From Yoonia sp. (GTDB taxonomy: Bacteria; Pseudomonadota; Alphaproteobacteria; Rhodobacterales; Rhodobacteraceae), in NCBI GenBank assembly GCA_023955335.1, contig JAGSGF010000003.1, positions 54,360 through 118,359 of the forward strand: a stretch of 64,000 nucleotides of DNA, written 5' to 3'. Under the pieces are notes generated by a model that was given only the letters and a program-made list of their open reading frames with translations, had not been told where the DNA came from and ran no database searches. Position numbers and translations under genes: made by a program. Below, one piece after another: positions 36,842-46,202 of the stretch. How positions within the stretch are numbered: position 1 is the stretch's first letter; every line of letters begins with the position of its first letter.

Positions 36842-38489
36842 CATCAGCAACGTAGCCATAGTCGGTCTTGGCGTCTTGGAGGTTGATCAATTCTGCTGCC
36901 AAGTCTGCGGCCACGCACGCACGCGCGCGTTTCGCTGGGTCACCATAACCGCCTCCGCCGGGCAAGCTCAGACGCAGGCGCTGTCCGGACTTGATCAATT
37001 GACGGCCTTTGCTCCGCAATTTTGTGCCGTCCGACAGTTCGACCCGTCCTGCTTCACCGTCACTGCCGCCATCGCGGCCACGGGCTGGATGATCAACGCG
37101 GTCAAACATGGCGTTGAAATAAAAGTCATACCCAGCACGCGGTTCAATTTCGATGATCTGCCCAAATCCGCCACGCATCGCACCAGCCCCGCCGGACCCT
37201 GCACGCAGTTCTTTACGCCATATTGTCACGGGACCGACGTGTTCCGTGGCCTCCACGCTCATGGTGGATACACCTGACGGAAACGCAGTCGCGGACAAGC
37301 CGTCAAAACGGGGCCGCGCGCCAGTGCCGCCAGAATTAAACGTAAGAACTTCGGCGTTTGGCAATCCACTGTCAGGATCACACGGGCGCCCCGATATTTG
37401 TACGTTCCACAATGCGCTTGCCCCTTCTGCAGGGACAGTTGCGGGCATCGCGTGATGAAGCGCGCCCAAGACAACGTCAGGCACCAAATGCCCCAAGACA
37501 TGCCGGACCGATACAGGTGCTGGCCTGCGCGCAGCCAGAATGCAGCCATCGGGTGCCGTGATCTCGAACGGTTCCAGCGACCCGGTGTTGTTGGGAACCT
37601 CTGGAGCGATTGCGCATTTCAGACCGTAGCAGGCATAGGCGCGGGTATAGACCTCTGGCACGTTCACACCAAACGGGCTCATCCCCGACGTTCCCGCAAA
37701 ATCCGCCTTGATCCGGTCACCTGCGACATCAAGCGTGACCGCCATCAGGACGGGCGCGTCGTATCCGTCGACCATCATTTGATTGGTGTAGCTGCCGTCT
37801 GGGACGCCTGCGATTGCCGCATGGGTCGCCGCACGACTGGTGTTAATGATGAAATCCGACAGGCCAGCCAGATCAGCAATCGCAAACTCGGTCATCATCG
37901 TTTGAAGACGGCGATCACCCGCCGCATTGCAGGCCGCCAGCGAATACATATCGCCCACAACCTGCACGGGTTCACGCACGTTAGCACGGACCATGCGGAT
38001 CAAGTCTTTGGACACCGCGCCGCGGGTCGCAAATTTCATGATCGGGATCAAAAGCCCCTCTTCATACACCTCTGAGGCATCAGGGCCAAAGCCACGCCCG
38101 CCGATATCAACCACATGCGCGGTACAGGCGAAAAAGCCAATCAGCTGACCTGCACGAAACGACGGTGACACAACAGTAATGTCGTGCAAATGCCCTGTGC
38201 CCATCCAAGGGTCGTTGGTGATGTACACGTCATCCTCGAATATCTCGTCAGGTCCGATTTCGCGCATGAAATGGGCAACGCTTTCAGCCATCGCGTTTAC
38301 GTGGCCAGGAGTTCCGGTGACGGCTTGCGCAATCATGCGCCCACCTGCGTCAAACAAGCCTGCGGACAGATCACCAGCTTCGCGCACCGACGTCGAAAAC
38401 GCGGTGCGGATCAAAGTGGTCGCCTGCTCTTCAACCACGGCAATCAGGCGGTTCCACATGATCTGATGGTCGATGGTGGACACGGTCAT
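36834..38489 (-). CDS. hyuB: Hydantoinase B/oxoprolinase family protein
   Basis: A 551-residue subunit of the N-methylhydantoinase B/oxoprolinase/acetone carboxylase family. It begins MTVSTIDHQIMWNRLIAVVEEQATTL; other markers are AGDLSAGLFDAGGRMIAQAVTGTPGHVNAM, DVYITNDPWMGTGHLHDITVV and a C-terminal LSLPGGGGYGDP. It opens with ATGA overlapping the hyuA stop. The pair hydrolyses cyclic amides (hydantoin or 5-oxoproline type), in many members with ATP. Confidence 0.93.
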   Translation of the reverse strand: MTVSTIDHQIMWNRLIAVVEEQATTLIRTAFSTSVREAGDLSAGLFDAGGRMIAQAVTGTPGHVNAMAESVAHFMREIGPDEIFEDDVYITNDPWMGTGHLHDITVVSPSFRAGQLIGFFACTAHVVDIGGRGFGPDASEVYEEGLLIPIMKFATRGAVSKDLIRMVRANVREPVQVVGDMYSLAACNAAGDRRLQTMMTEFAIADLAGLSDFIINTSRAATHAAIAGVPDGSYTNQMMVDGYDAPVLMAVTLDVAGDRIKADFAGTSGMSPFGVNVPEVYTRAYACYGLKCAIAPEVPNNTGSLEPFEITAPDGCILAARRPAPVSVRHVLGHLVPDVVLGALHHAMPATVPAEGASALWNVQISGRPCDPDSGLPNAEVLTFNSGGTGARPRFDGLSATAFPSGVSTMSVEATEHVGPVTIWRKELRAGSGGAGAMRGGFGQIIEIEPRAGYDFYFNAMFDRVDHPARGRDGGSDGEAGRVELSDGTKLRSKGRQLIKSGQRLRLSLPGGGGYGDPAKRARACVAADLAAELINLQDAKTDYGYVADDD

Positions 38490-40573
38490 GCTGCAGCCTC
38501 CTTTTGGGTCAAAAGCAGACTGCCATCATCTTGGCCAATAGCAACGTAGGCGGATGTGACGATCGTTGTGGTCTCATCCTCGACAATGACTGCGGGGCCC
38601 TCAATCATCTGACCAGTCGTCATCGCAGCGCGGGTCACTTCGGACGCATCAACCATTTTACGCAGCCCCGCATCAAAGAATTGACGTGTGCGGTCAGCCG
38701 CTATCAAAGCGCCAGTCGTGCGGCGGGTCACAGGCACAGGCGGCGGCACGTCAGAGGCCACAACAAGCGACCAGTTCGTGATTTCCACGCCCAGCCCATC
38801 AATCGTACGGCCAAACAATGTCCGGTAGTTTTCTTCAAACGCAGTTAAGACCATGGCGGCATCCGCGTCTGTGAATGTCTCGAATGCCAAGGGCACAGGG
38901 ATTTCCCAGCCCTGACCTGAATACCGCATGTATGCTGTCAACCGTGTAGACGTCGGGGCGTCATCCGCTCCAGCCGCCACGAATGCTGTGGCTTCACCGC
39001 GCAATGCAAGCAAGGCGGCGTTAATGGCGGCCGCATCAAAATCTGAAAGCCGCTGAAACAGCCCCTTTGTCGCCTCGTAGCTGAAGGGCGCTTTGAGAAA
39101 CCCAATTGCAGAACCAACACCAGCCCCAGGGGGAATGATAATATCCTTGATCCCAAGCTTTTCGCCCAATCGACAGGCATGAAGCGGCGCGCCACCGCCA
39201 AAGCCAATCATCGTAAACCGCTCGATATCGCGGCCATTTTCAACCGTATGAACGCGGGCCGCATTGGCCATGTTCTCATCGACCATTTCGGTCACACCAA
39301 AGGCGGCGTCAGCTGTCGTGGTCTTTAATGGGGACGCCAAGGCTGTGGCGACAGCAGTGGTTGCGGCGGCCACCACCAATGGAATTGTTCCACCCGCAAA
39401 GTTGTCAGGGTCCAATCGACCGAGCAGCAGGTTCGCGTCTGTGACTGTGGGTGCTTTACCGCCATGACCGTAACACGCAGGCCCCGGCTCTGATCCGGCG
39501 GACTGCGGGCCAACTTGGATGCGGCCCAAGCCGTCTATCGACGCGATTGATCCGCCGCCTGCGCCAATCTCGACCATTTCGACCACCGGCGTAGACACAG
39601 TCATACCGGACCCCTTCTTGAACCGGTAGGTGCGCGCGATCTCAAACGTGTTGGCCGTTTTCGGGCGACCAGCTTCAATCAAACAAATCTTGGCAGTGGT
39701 GCCACCCATATCAAAAGACAGCGCTTGATCTATGCCTTGGGCACGGGCGAAATCAGCGGCGTAGATCGCACCGCCCGCTGGTCCAGATTCCAACAGTCGC
39801 ACCGGCTGGTCCACCGCAGTTTTGACCGATATCAGCCCGCCGCCGGAATGCATCATAAAGACAGGACCAGTCACACCCACATCGTGCAACCGGTCAATCA
39901 ACCGCCCAAGATAACGGGCCACCTGCGGCTGCACATACGCATTTGCAATGACCGTATTAAAGCGCGGCAACTCGCGCATTTGCGGCGAGATGATGGACGA
40001 AACCGAGATCGACAAATCCGGTGCAGCGACGCGCAGTGCATCCGCCATCTGCTCCTCGTGGGCATTATTTGCATAGGAATGCATCAACCCGATGGCGACG
40101 GCATCGTAATCGCCCGCCAGAATGGTTGCGACCATGGCGTCGACGTCAGCTGGATCAAGCGGGTGAAGCACATGACCCGCGTGATCCATCCGTTCGTTCA
40201 GGGTCAGGCGGTCTTGGCGCGGAACCATCGGCACAGGCAGCGTCAGGTTCAGATCGTATTGTTCAAACCTGTTTTCTGATCGCATCTCAATAACATCGCG
40301 AAACCCTTGGGTGGTGATAAACGCAACCTTTGCGCCACGCCGTTGGATCAGCGCGTTTGTCACAAGGGTCGTTCCGTGAATGACCTGCCCGATATCTGAT
40401 ATCGGCACCGCCGCTTGGGCCGCAGCAATAGCGATACCTTCAAGAATGGCCGCCTCGGGCTCTGTATAATTGGTCAGCACTTTGCATGTCGCAAGGCCAC
40501 CAGCATGGGTCAAGGCCACGTCCGTAAACGTGCCGCCAATATCCACGCCCACGCGCACCATCGCTTGTGTCAT
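38486..40573 (-). CDS. hyuA: Hydantoinase A/oxoprolinase family protein (ATP-dependent)
   Basis: A 695-residue ATP-binding subunit. It begins with the phosphate motif VRVGVDIGGTFTDVALTHAG, then HGTTLVTNALIQRRGAKVAF, GYDAVAIGLMHSYANNAHE-like, the hallmark LSFDMGGTTAKICLIEAG near 295 and GSEPGPACYGHGG. Length is in range (about 680-700). First gene of the hyuA-hyuB-oxidoreductase operon; a 133-base gap upstream should hold its promoter. ATP-dependent hydrolysis of a cyclic amide is the family role; the actual substrate is unknown. Confidence 0.94.
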   Translation of the reverse strand: MTQAMVRVGVDIGGTFTDVALTHAGGLATCKVLTNYTEPEAAILEGIAIAAAQAAVPISDIGQVIHGTTLVTNALIQRRGAKVAFITTQGFRDVIEMRSENRFEQYDLNLTLPVPMVPRQDRLTLNERMDHAGHVLHPLDPADVDAMVATILAGDYDAVAIGLMHSYANNAHEEQMADALRVAAPDLSISVSSIISPQMRELPRFNTVIANAYVQPQVARYLGRLIDRLHDVGVTGPVFMMHSGGGLISVKTAVDQPVRLLESGPAGGAIYAADFARAQGIDQALSFDMGGTTAKICLIEAGRPKTANTFEIARTYRFKKGSGMTVSTPVVEMVEIGAGGGSIASIDGLGRIQVGPQSAGSEPGPACYGHGGKAPTVTDANLLLGRLDPDNFAGGTIPLVVAAATTAVATALASPLKTTTADAAFGVTEMVDENMANAARVHTVENGRDIERFTMIGFGGGAPLHACRLGEKLGIKDIIIPPGAGVGSAIGFLKAPFSYEATKGLFQRLSDFDAAAINAALLALRGEATAFVAAGADDAPTSTRLTAYMRYSGQGWEIPVPLAFETFTDADAAMVLTAFEENYRTLFGRTIDGLGVEITNWSLVVASDVPPPVPVTRRTTGALIAADRTRQFFDAGLRKMVDASEVTRAAMTTGQMIEGPAVIVEDETTTIVTSAYVAIGQDDGSLLLTQKEAAA

Positions 40574-40706
40574 ACCAATTCGCCCTTCTGGGATGTGACC
40601 TGCGGCAAGCCTATGTCAGGCGTGCGCGCTGCTATCAGACTAGCGGCAGGCGATCAGGCCTGTCTATCACAATAAGACTGCTGGCGGCGCGGCATTAACT
40701 ATTGCC

Positions 40707-41186
40707 CTACTTCTTAAAAGTTTCGAGCTGAAGCTGGGCATCGCAGTATGCTCCATCAAATGTACCAATCCATACATCAACACGGCCATCACTTGGGCGC
40801 GTCAGGACGATCTTGGGGTCAAGATTTCCGTTGTCGTCATCATCGTAATACCAATTTGATGACGATGTATTGATTAACAGGGCAGAATCGCAGTCGCTAA
40901 CGACCCGCACATCAAGCCGATACCCACTCATACCATTGAGTTGGAAAGAAAAATCTGGGGCCGTTGGGAAATAGCCAGCGCCGGTATCGGTGCCGGGCCT
41001 CACATTCGGGCAATTCCAGATGTAATTGTTTCCCCCAGCGCGTACATTGAACGCCTTGGGTTGATACAAGTCACCGCCAGAAGCGCGGAACGCCTCACCC
41101 GGTGACGCGTTGAAGTCAGGGCAAGCGCTCACTGCACCCCCGATAGAAAGAAATGCCAAAACTGCGGCGGAAAATACAATTTTCAT
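40707..41186 (-). CDS. Secreted hypothetical protein with PPC-like domain
   Basis: A 159-residue exported protein: MKIVFSAAVLAFLSIGGAVS is a signal peptide, with a Cys immediately after the predicted cut (ACPD). Six cysteines in the precursor suggest disulphides. The C-terminal half (DFSFQLNGMSGYRLDVRVVS..NTSSSNWYYDDDDNGNLDP..GRVDVWIGTFDGAYCDAQL; key parts only) resembles the bacterial pre-peptidase C-terminal (PPC-like) beta domain with its Asp-rich calcium-type stretch DDDDNG. The gene is isolated between hyuA and tRNA-Leu. Function unknown. Confidence 0.7.
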   Translation of the reverse strand: MKIVFSAAVLAFLSIGGAVSACPDFNASPGEAFRASGGDLYQPKAFNVRAGGNNYIWNCPNVRPGTDTGAGYFPTAPDFSFQLNGMSGYRLDVRVVSDCDSALLINTSSSNWYYDDDDNGNLDPKIVLTRPSDGRVDVWIGTFDGAYCDAQLQLETFKK

Positions 41187-41404
41187 ATTTCAACTTCCTC
41201 ACATGAATGACAGCAGACTGCAAAATTTTTTGAACGAAGCCAGAAATCTAGCGCCCGCCTCAACCTCAAAAACTCCAAATACCCTGAGCTTTCAGCCACA
41301 CTGCTGCGCTTGGCTGCATCAGTACCCTCGCCAAAAAGGGAGCTTCACAGCGGGGCAATAATTTAGATCAAAACATTGTTTTTAAGGGAATAAGTCAAAT
41401 TACG
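41187..41404. other. Gap between secreted protein and tRNA-Leu
   Basis: 218 bases without a gene. It holds the secreted protein's promoter and the region downstream of tRNA-Leu; a weak AT-rich inverted repeat AAAACA...TGTTTT lies around 41372-41384, perhaps a terminator. Nothing else recognisable. Confidence 0.5.
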
Positions 41405-41490
41405 TGGTGCCCCCGGCCGGACTCGAACCGGCACGGCCATACGGCCAAGAGATTTTAAGTCTCCAGTGTCTACCATTCCACCACGGGGGC
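41405..41490 (-). tRNA. tRNA-Leu (TAA anticodon)
   Basis: Minus-strand cloverleaf with an encoded CCA: acceptor GCCCCCG/CGGGGGC, anticodon loop CTTAAAA carrying TAA between stems GGAGA/TCTCT, a long variable arm (CTTGGCCG...GGCCGT) typical of leucine tRNAs, and T loop TTCGAGT. Reads UUA/UUG. Confidence 0.93.
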
Positions 41491-41499
41491 ACACCCCTA

Positions 41500-41528
41500 T
41501 CTCTATGCGGGCGTGCGGTCGTGTGCAA
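41500..41528 (-). promoter_or_regulatory. Probable promoter of tRNA-Leu
   Basis: On the minus strand TTGCAC (41523-41528), a 17-base spacer, and TAGAGA (41500-41505) lie 9 bases before the tRNA 5' end. Spacing and hexamers suit sigma-70. It begins only 5 bases after the stop codon of the upstream TPR gene. Confidence 0.6.
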
Positions 41529-41532
41529 TATG

Positions 41533-42072
41533 CTAGATATCGGTTCCGGCAGGTTCTGTGATCAATGCACGCTCGGACAGCCACGGGTTCAGCGCAAGTG
41601 CCCCGCGCAATGCGTCTTGGCCTTCATCGTTGCGGCCCATTCCCATCAGGGTCAACCCCTTGCCCGACAAGGCGGCAATATGATTTGGCATGATCTCAAG
41701 CGCTTTGTTCAGATCAAGCAATGCCGCATCGTAATCGCGTTGCAGAAAGCTAGCAAAAGCACGCTGATTATAGCCCTCGGCATAGTCAGGGCAGTATGCG
41801 ACCAATCCGTCAAGCGTCGTGCGCGCGCCCGGAAAGTCGAAGCTTTCGCGCTGCGCCATGCCTTTATCCAATATCGCTTGGGCAATGGCGTCAGGGGCGT
41901 CGAGCCACAGATCCCAAAGTTCCTGCGACAGCGGGCGTGCAGCTTGGGGACCATTTGCACGGCCCAACTCAAAAATGATCTGATCAAGACGCGCCGTATG
42001 ATCTGGTCCGACAGGACACTGATCAGCGACGGCAGGCGCGGCAATCACCGCAAAGGGGATAATCCATTTCAT
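41533..42072 (-). CDS. Tetratricopeptide-repeat exported protein
   Basis: A 179-residue protein with a signal peptide (MKWIIPFAVIAAPAVA, likely cut before Asp17) and two to three TPR-like helical repeats: AEGYNQRAFASFLQRDYDAALLDLNKALEI (parts), AALSGKGLTLMGMGRNDEGQDALRGALAL and an earlier degenerate one. It probably mediates protein contacts in the periplasm. It lies 32 bases downstream of putR's end and could be co-transcribed with it. Function unknown. Confidence 0.8.
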   Translation of the reverse strand: MKWIIPFAVIAAPAVADQCPVGPDHTARLDQIIFELGRANGPQAARPLSQELWDLWLDAPDAIAQAILDKGMAQRESFDFPGARTTLDGLVAYCPDYAEGYNQRAFASFLQRDYDAALLDLNKALEIMPNHIAALSGKGLTLMGMGRNDEGQDALRGALALNPWLSERALITEPAGTDI

Positions 42073-42103
42073 GCCCCATGATGTGTGCCAAATGGCGGTC
42101 AGG

Positions 42104-42601
42104 TCAAATCACATCCGCAGCACTGGGGGCCATCGGCGCAAGCCCCTCTTCTTTTACAGCCTGCATCGCCACATAGGTTGACGTATTGGCGACATGCGGC
42201 AGCGTCGAAATTTTCTCTGCCAAAACAGCGCGGTATCCGGTCATACCGGCGGTACGCACCTTGAGCAGATAATCAAATGCGCCCGCAATCAGATGGCATT
42301 GTTCGATCTCAACTATTTTCATCACGGCAGCGTTGAACGCGGCCAATGCGGCCTCTCGGGTGTCTGTCAGCTTAACCTCAACAAAGGCGACATGATCACG
42401 GTCCAACCGGATCGGATCGTATAAGGCGCGGTAGCCACGGATCACGCCGCGGTCCTCTAGCCGTTTTAGCCGTGCTTGGGTCGGTGATTTCGACAATCCG
42501 ATGCGGCGCGCAAGCTCTGTCACGCTGATCCGTCCCTCCACCGCCAAAACATCCAGAATCTTACGGTCAAAGCCATCAATAGCTGCAGTCTGTTCGGCCA
42601 T
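42104..42601 (-). CDS. putR: Lrp/AsnC family regulator of proline utilisation (PutR)
   Basis: A 165-residue Lrp-type activator. HTH at about 10-50 (ILDVLAVEGRISVTELARRIGLSKSPTQARLKRLE) and an RAM/AsnC ligand domain (about 70-150, including IVEIEQCHLIAGAFDYLLKVR). Divergent to putA, separated by 108 bases. In Rhodobacter and Agrobacterium such a protein activates putA in response to proline, so this is likely PutR; the call rests on position and family. Confidence 0.9.
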   Translation of the reverse strand: MAEQTAAIDGFDRKILDVLAVEGRISVTELARRIGLSKSPTQARLKRLEDRGVIRGYRALYDPIRLDRDHVAFVEVKLTDTREAALAAFNAAVMKIVEIEQCHLIAGAFDYLLKVRTAGMTGYRAVLAEKISTLPHVANTSTYVAMQAVKEEGLAPMAPSAADVI

Positions 42602-42709
42602 AGAATCGCCCTCTTTTCGGTCAAACGGGTTTCCATTTCATTAGATAGCGGTCGAAATAACTTACTGCAACGGGGTATCTTAGGCCAAATTATATATTGG
42701 AGAGACACC
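42602..42709. promoter_or_regulatory. putR-putA divergent promoter region
   Basis: The 108-base gap contains ATTTC (42635-42639) and GAAAT (42654-42658) with a 14-base spacing, plausible Lrp half-sites, and GGAGAG before the putA ATG. Low-specificity patterns; presence of the divergent promoter itself is secure. Confidence 0.45.
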
Positions 42710-45700
42710 ATGACCCACGATACCTCCTCTGCCTTGCGCACCCAAATTGATGCGACGATCTATGCTCCTGAACACGACACAGTCGCAGCTTTACGGACAT
42801 CGGCCAATTTGTCGGCTGCAGACCGCACGCGGATCAGCGCAAAAGGCGCCGATTTGGTCCGCCAGATCCGCAACAGCGCAGAACCGGGTCTAATGGAGGT
42901 GTTCCTTGCGGAATACGGTCTATCCACTGATGAAGGCATCGCGCTGATGTGTTTGGCCGAAGCGCTGTTGCGTGTGCCCGACGCCGACACCATCGACGCG
43001 CTGATCGAAGATAAGATCGCGCCGTCCGATTGGGGCAAGCACTTGGGCCATTCGGCATCCTCCTTGGTCAATGCGTCGACATGGGCGTTGATGCTCACTG
43101 GTCGGGTTCTTGATGACGACAAGCCAGGCATCACGCGCCATCTGCGCGGCGCGGTCAAGCGTCTGGGCGAGCCTGTCATTCGGAAAGCCGTTGGCCGTGC
43201 CATGCGCGAAATGGGCCGCCAATTTGTGTTGGGTGAAGACATTCATAAGGCGATGAAACGCGCGGAAGGTATGCAAGCCAAAGGCTTTACGTATTCCTAC
43301 GACATGTTGGGTGAGGCCGCCCGCACAGACGCCGATGCCCGCGCCTATCACCTGTCGTACAGTCGCGCCATTTCCAACATCGCGCAGCATTGCACCAACG
43401 GGTCAGTCGCCGAAAACCCTGGTATCTCGGTCAAACTGTCCGCGCTGCACGCCCGCTACGAGGTCGCCCAAGAAGCCCGCGTCATGGAAGAGCTGGTGCC
43501 ACGTGTTCGCGCCCTCGCAATCCTGGCGAAATCCGCTGGCATGGGGTTCAACATCGACGCCGAAGAAGCCGACCGGTTGTCGCTATCGCTTGATGTGATC
43601 GAGGCCGTATTGGCCGAACCAGCCCTGCGCGGCTGGAACGGTTTCGGGATCGTGGTACAAGCCTACGGTCAACGGGCATCATTGGTCATCGACCATCTAC
43701 ACGCCGTCGCCACCAAGCTGGACCGCAAGATCATGGTCCGATTGGTCAAAGGTGCCTATTGGGACGCCGAGATCAAACGCGCCCAAGTCGAAGGCATGGA
43801 TGGTTTTCCCGTCTTTACCCAAAAGGCGCATACTGACATCAGCTACATCAGCAACGCGCGCAAACTGTTGGGCATGACAGACCGGATCTATCCGCAATTT
43901 GCGACCCATAACGCGCACACCGTGGCGGCCATTTTGGACATCGCAACCTTGCAAAACTGCACCGCGTCCGACTATGAATTCCAACGTCTGCACGGCATGG
44001 GCGAAGCCCTACACAAAATCGTCCTTAAGGCCGAAGGCACCCGCTGCCGCATCTACGCCCCCGTTGGCGCACACGAAGACTTGCTCGCCTATCTGGTGCG
44101 TCGCCTGCTGGAAAACGGCGCGAACTCTAGCTTTGTAAATCAAATCGTCGACGAAGATGTCAGCCCCGAAACCGTAGCAGAAGACCCATTCGAGACTGCA
44201 TCCAATGGTATCAAACTGCCTGTCGGGACGGACATATTTGAACCTGAACGGACCAATTCCAAGGGCTTTGACCTGACCCACCAGCCCACGCTGGACGCCA
44301 TCAATCAAACCCGTACGACGTTTGCTGGCCAGCAATTTACCGCACACCCAATGACTTTTTCTGCGCATAAATATGTGAACGCCACACAAACGCCAATCAT
44401 CAACCCTGCTAAACCTGACGATCTTATTGGCCACGTGCAGCCCGCCACGCCTGACATCATTGCCACTGCCTTGACCGATGCGACCCCGTGGGATGCGCCC
44501 AGCAAAGAGCGCGCTGCGATCCTGAACAAAGTCGCCGATGCCTACGAGACGCACGCAGCTGAGCTGTTCGCCATCCTTGCGCGTGAAGCTGGCAAAGGCC
44601 TACCTGATGCCGTCGCTGAATTGCGCGAAGCGGTGGATTTCCTGCGCTATTATGCGGCCCAAGCCCAACCAGACACAGCCCCGCGTGGGGTTTGGACTTG
44701 CATCAGTCCGTGGAACTTCCCTTTGGCGATCTTCAGCGGTCAAATCGCGGCGGCGTTGGCCGCAGGCAACGCGGTTCTGGCAAAACCCGCTGAACAGACG
44801 CCGATTATTGCAGCCCGTGCAGTGCAATTGATGCATGCGGCGGGCGTGCCCACGTCCGTGCTGCAACTGTTGCCCGGTGGTGGCGGTGTCGGCGCAGCAT
44901 TAACCTCAGATGCACGGATCAATGGCGTGGCTTTCACAGGCTCGACCGCAACAGCGCTAAAAATTCGCGCGACGATGGCCGATCACTGCGCCCCCGGCAC
45001 CCCGCTGATCGCGGAAACGGGCGGTTTGAACGCGATGATCGTGGACAGCACCGCCCTGCCCGAACACGCTGTGCGCGATATTGTGAACGGGGCTTTCCGG
45101 TCCGCTGGTCCGCGCTGCTCGGCCTTGCGGTGCTTGTACGTGCAAGAGGACATCGCCGATAAACTGCTGCATATGCTCTACGGCGCTATGTCTGAACTGA
45201 CAGTCGGTGATCCGTGGCATTTGTCCACCGATCTTGGTCCTGTCATCGACGAGGCCGCGCGCAACACGATTGCTGATCACATCGCGGATGCCAAACTCGA
45301 CGGGCGCCTGTTGTTTGAAATCGCGGCCCCAACCGACGGCACATTCATCGCGCCAACCGTGATTAAAGTGAACGGAATAGCGGATATGACCCGTGAAATA
45401 TTTGGCCCTGTCCTGCATGTCGCCACATTCAAATCGACTGAACTGGACCGCGTCATCGCAGACATTAACGCAACCGGATACGGGCTTACCTTCGGGCTAC
45501 ACACGCGGATCGATGACCGTGTGCAGGCTGTCGTCGAGAAAATCCACGCGGGCAACATCTATGTCAATCGTGACCAGATCGGCGCAGTGGTTGGCAGCCA
45601 GCCGTTCGGCGGCGAAGGCATGTCAGGCACTGGCCCAAAGGCGGGTGGCCCACATTATTTGCAGCGCTTTACGGCGCCCACACCAGCGACAAGCACACAG

Positions 45701-46162
45701 CGTTGGGACCGGATGGCTGACATCGCTGATTTGACCAATCGTCTGTCCGCGCCGCTTCCAGCCGCAAGCACACCGACCGATCTGCCCGGTCCAACAGGGG
45801 AATCCAACCGACACAGCGTGGCTCCACGCGGGCCTGTTTTGTGCATGGGACCGGGGCACGACACGACCCAAACCCAGATCAAAGCCGTCGGCGACTTAGG
45901 CGGGCTAGGCATATCTGCTGACGGCACTGTGCCACCAGAGGCATTGACCGATCTGCCATTGCTGGGTGGCGTCATTTGGTGGGGCGATGCGGATACGGGC
46001 CGCGTGATCGAACAGGCCCTGACCAAACGCCAAGGCCCGATCACCGCGTTGATCACCGCCCAGCCGGATGCAGCAAACGTTTTGCATGAACGACACGTGT
46101 GCATCGACACCACGGCCGCGGGCGGCAACGCGGCCTTGTTGGCAGAAGTCGGCAACGCCTGA
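42710..46162 (+). CDS. putA: Bifunctional proline dehydrogenase/glutamate semialdehyde dehydrogenase PutA
   Basis: Oxidises proline to glutamate in two steps with FAD and NAD. The 1150-residue frame has no ribbon-helix-helix DNA-binding domain. PRODH domain residues appear around 170-450: KLSALHARYEVAQEARVMEEL-like core, VRLVKGAYWDAEIKRAQVEG and YPQFATHNAHTVAAIL. ALDH runs from about 510: WNFPLAIFSGQIAAALAAGN, Glu769 in ETGGLNAMI and nucleophile Cys803 in GPRCSALR, spacing 34 as in other ALDHs. The C-terminal 130 residues form the domain typical of longer PutA types. The lack of its own DNA-binding domain explains the separate putR. Start has GGAGAG upstream. Confidence 0.97.
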   Translation: MTHDTSSALRTQIDATIYAPEHDTVAALRTSANLSAADRTRISAKGADLVRQIRNSAEPGLMEVFLAEYGLSTDEGIALMCLAEALLRVPDADTIDALIEDKIAPSDWGKHLGHSASSLVNASTWALMLTGRVLDDDKPGITRHLRGAVKRLGEPVIRKAVGRAMREMGRQFVLGEDIHKAMKRAEGMQAKGFTYSYDMLGEAARTDADARAYHLSYSRAISNIAQHCTNGSVAENPGISVKLSALHARYEVAQEARVMEELVPRVRALAILAKSAGMGFNIDAEEADRLSLSLDVIEAVLAEPALRGWNGFGIVVQAYGQRASLVIDHLHAVATKLDRKIMVRLVKGAYWDAEIKRAQVEGMDGFPVFTQKAHTDISYISNARKLLGMTDRIYPQFATHNAHTVAAILDIATLQNCTASDYEFQRLHGMGEALHKIVLKAEGTRCRIYAPVGAHEDLLAYLVRRLLENGANSSFVNQIVDEDVSPETVAEDPFETASNGIKLPVGTDIFEPERTNSKGFDLTHQPTLDAINQTRTTFAGQQFTAHPMTFSAHKYVNATQTPIINPAKPDDLIGHVQPATPDIIATALTDATPWDAPSKERAAILNKVADAYETHAAELFAILAREAGKGLPDAVAELREAVDFLRYYAAQAQPDTAPRGVWTCISPWNFPLAIFSGQIAAALAAGNAVLAKPAEQTPIIAARAVQLMHAAGVPTSVLQLLPGGGGVGAALTSDARINGVAFTGSTATALKIRATMADHCAPGTPLIAETGGLNAMIVDSTALPEHAVRDIVNGAFRSAGPRCSALRCLYVQEDIADKLLHMLYGAMSELTVGDPWHLSTDLGPVIDEAARNTIADHIADAKLDGRLLFEIAAPTDGTFIAPTVIKVNGIADMTREIFGPVLHVATFKSTELDRVIADINATGYGLTFGLHTRIDDRVQAVVEKIHAGNIYVNRDQIGAVVGSQPFGGEGMSGTGPKAGGPHYLQRFTAPTPATSTQRWDRMADIADLTNRLSAPLPAASTPTDLPGPTGESNRHSVAPRGPVLCMGPGHDTTQTQIKAVGDLGGLGISADGTVPPEALTDLPLLGGVIWWGDADTGRVIEQALTKRQGPITALITAQPDAANVLHERHVCIDTTAAGGNAALLAEVGNA

Positions 46163-46202
46163 ACAGTTGACAATCGGGGGCGGCGCGGCAAACGTCGCTC
46201 CC

